DNA of 64,000 nt, taken from the NCBI RefSeq assembly GCF_009017415.1, contig NC_092409.1:3534001-3598000 (forward strand), given 5' to 3'. Made by a program: the position numbers and the translations under genes. Source of the DNA: Aspergillus flavus (lineage: Eukaryota > Ascomycota > Eurotiomycetes > Eurotiales > Aspergillaceae). This document shows, one piece after another, positions 63,166-64,000 of the stretch. Below the pieces are notes generated by a model. The model was not told the DNA's origin. It searched no databases and worked only from the letters and a program-made list of their open reading frames with translations. The first letter of the stretch is position 1. Each line of letters opens with the position of its first letter.

Positions 63166-64000
63166 TCAGGTCATGAAATATTTGGGACCCTCACCACCTT
63201 GAGGGGTTTGCCAATTGATGTCTTGCGTCGGCACCTTGATGTCACAGGTCTTGCAGTGAATGCAGCTAAAGGCAAGGTTAGTTAAAAGAGAGAAAAAGAG
63301 AGTTGCGAATCACTTACTTCTGAGCATTGATTTGGAACCGAACACCGTGCTCCTTGGTCGAATCCTCCACATATTCGTACACTCCGGCGGGGCAGAACCG
63401 GTTCTCCACCCCCTTGTATTTAGGCCAAGCAATGTCCTTGTGTTTGTCCCAGTCCGCCACCTGCAAGTGTACCGGCTGGTCTTCCTCGTGATTGGTACCG
63501 GTCCGACTCACGCTGGTCAGAATATCGAAGCTAATTACGCCATCCGGCTTGGGGTACTCAATCTTCTCGCACTCAGAAGCTTGCTTGGTGGCTGCAGCAT
63601 CTGTGCTGTGATGCTTGAGTGTCCATGGGGTCCTGCCCTTGAAAAGATAGGCTTCCAACCCGGAATACATGATGCCGCCGTAGATGCCGAGCGGAGTACT
63701 GAAGGAGGGTCTCATGTTGCGCACCTCGTACAGCTCCTTCCAGATCGACGACTTTCGAAGAGCATCCTCATAGTCAAATAGGAAAACGGTTGCATCGTCC
63801 TGCTTACCATTCAATGCTGAGAAAGCAGATTCAGCAGCCAGCATACCCGACTTCATAGCCGAGTGGGTACCCTTAATCTTAGGAACATTCAAAAATCCAG
63901 CAGTGTCACCAATGAGGGCGCCACCTGGGAATGCACACTTCGGGATCGACTGGAAACCACCCTCGTTCAGAGCTCTGGCACCATACGAGATGCACTTACC
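63166..64000 (-). CDS. Electron transfer flavoprotein-ubiquinone oxidoreductase, C-terminal part
   Basis: Incomplete: the 5' portion lies beyond the right edge. Two exons are visible (63318 to the edge, and 63166-63265; intron 52 nt, GTAAGT to TTTAG). Together they encode 261 C-terminal residues. [32 protein letters not shown] is the conserved FAD/ubiquinone segment, split here over positions near 63830-63950. Further on, [13 protein letters not shown] and [22 protein letters not shown] supply the cysteines of the 4Fe-4S cluster; the second Cys group is created by the last splice. Role: mitochondrial inner membrane enzyme passing electrons from ETF (fatty acid and amino acid dehydrogenases) to ubiquinone; yeast relative Cir2. 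Very confident identification, no targeting sequence visible because truncated. Confidence 0.96.

Noticed and set aside
1..64000. Transposons, CRISPR arrays, viral insertions
   Set aside because: No transposase, reverse transcriptase or integrase motifs, no regularly spaced direct repeats and no viral protein signatures were seen.

Overview
ORGANISM. This is nuclear DNA of a filamentous ascomycete, most probably an Aspergillus/Penicillium-type member of the Eurotiales. The basis is many 50-100 nt introns with GTRNGT donors, CTAAC/CTRAY branch sites and YAG acceptors; pyrimidine-rich 5' leaders; and the gene set (pkaR, Cog8, P-TEFb-type cyclin, secreted pectinases, transporters with long acidic N-termini). 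The genus is inferred from recognised families, not searched. Exon joins were worked out by hand; in almost every spliced gene the exon lengths sum to a multiple of three. LAYOUT, ACCESSORY HALF (about 1-23.5 kb). It starts with an O-methyltransferase gene, a tRNA-Gly(GCC) and a DHA1-type drug/metabolite exporter. Next is a carbohydrate/acquisition block: a secreted GH28 rhamnogalacturonase-type enzyme, a TauD-like Fe(II)/2-oxoglutarate dioxygenase, an ACS-family (Seo1/Dal5-type) permease, and, divergent from the permease, a large exo-rhamnogalacturonan-lyase-like protein (PcRGLX/YetA architecture, PL26-like). After it come a CCC1-type vacuolar iron transporter, a secreted phosphoesterase/acid phosphatase, a 110-residue single-pass membrane protein, a GNAT acetyltransferase relic with two frameshifts, and a 79-residue cysteine-rich protein in four exons. 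LAYOUT, CORE HALF (about 23.5-64 kb). This is mostly conserved housekeeping and regulatory genes separated by long non-coding stretches: an Mdg1/Crp1-like AMPK-type glycogen-binding-domain protein; PKA regulatory subunit; a prolyl-hydroxylase-like oxygenase; an FHA-forkhead (Fhl1-like) transcription factor; a Pho85-type (Clg1-like) cyclin; a Det1-like histidine phosphatase; Cog8; the elongation factor EAF beside a Pch1/cyclin-K-type P-TEFb cyclin; an S6K/Psk1-like AGC kinase; a tandem FolB-domain protein; an Srp2-type SR protein with unusually long introns; and the 3' part of ETF-ubiquinone oxidoreductase, cut by the window edge. HOW THE GENES MAY WORK TOGETHER. The GH28 enzyme, ACS permease and PL26-like protein together look like an outside-in route for rhamnogalacturonan I: cleavage outside, uptake of an anionic oligosaccharide, intracellular breakdown. 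The TauD-ACS pair could instead be a sulfonate-acquisition pair; sequence alone cannot decide. In the core half, PKA-R, Fhl1-like, Psk1-like kinase and the Pho85-type cyclin all belong to nutrient and growth signalling, and EAF plus the Pch1-like cyclin both act on RNA polymerase II elongation. Two large intervals (25.6-29.8 kb and 36.9-42.4 kb) hold no gene I can support. I saw no transposon with coding capacity, no CRISPR array and no viral sequence.
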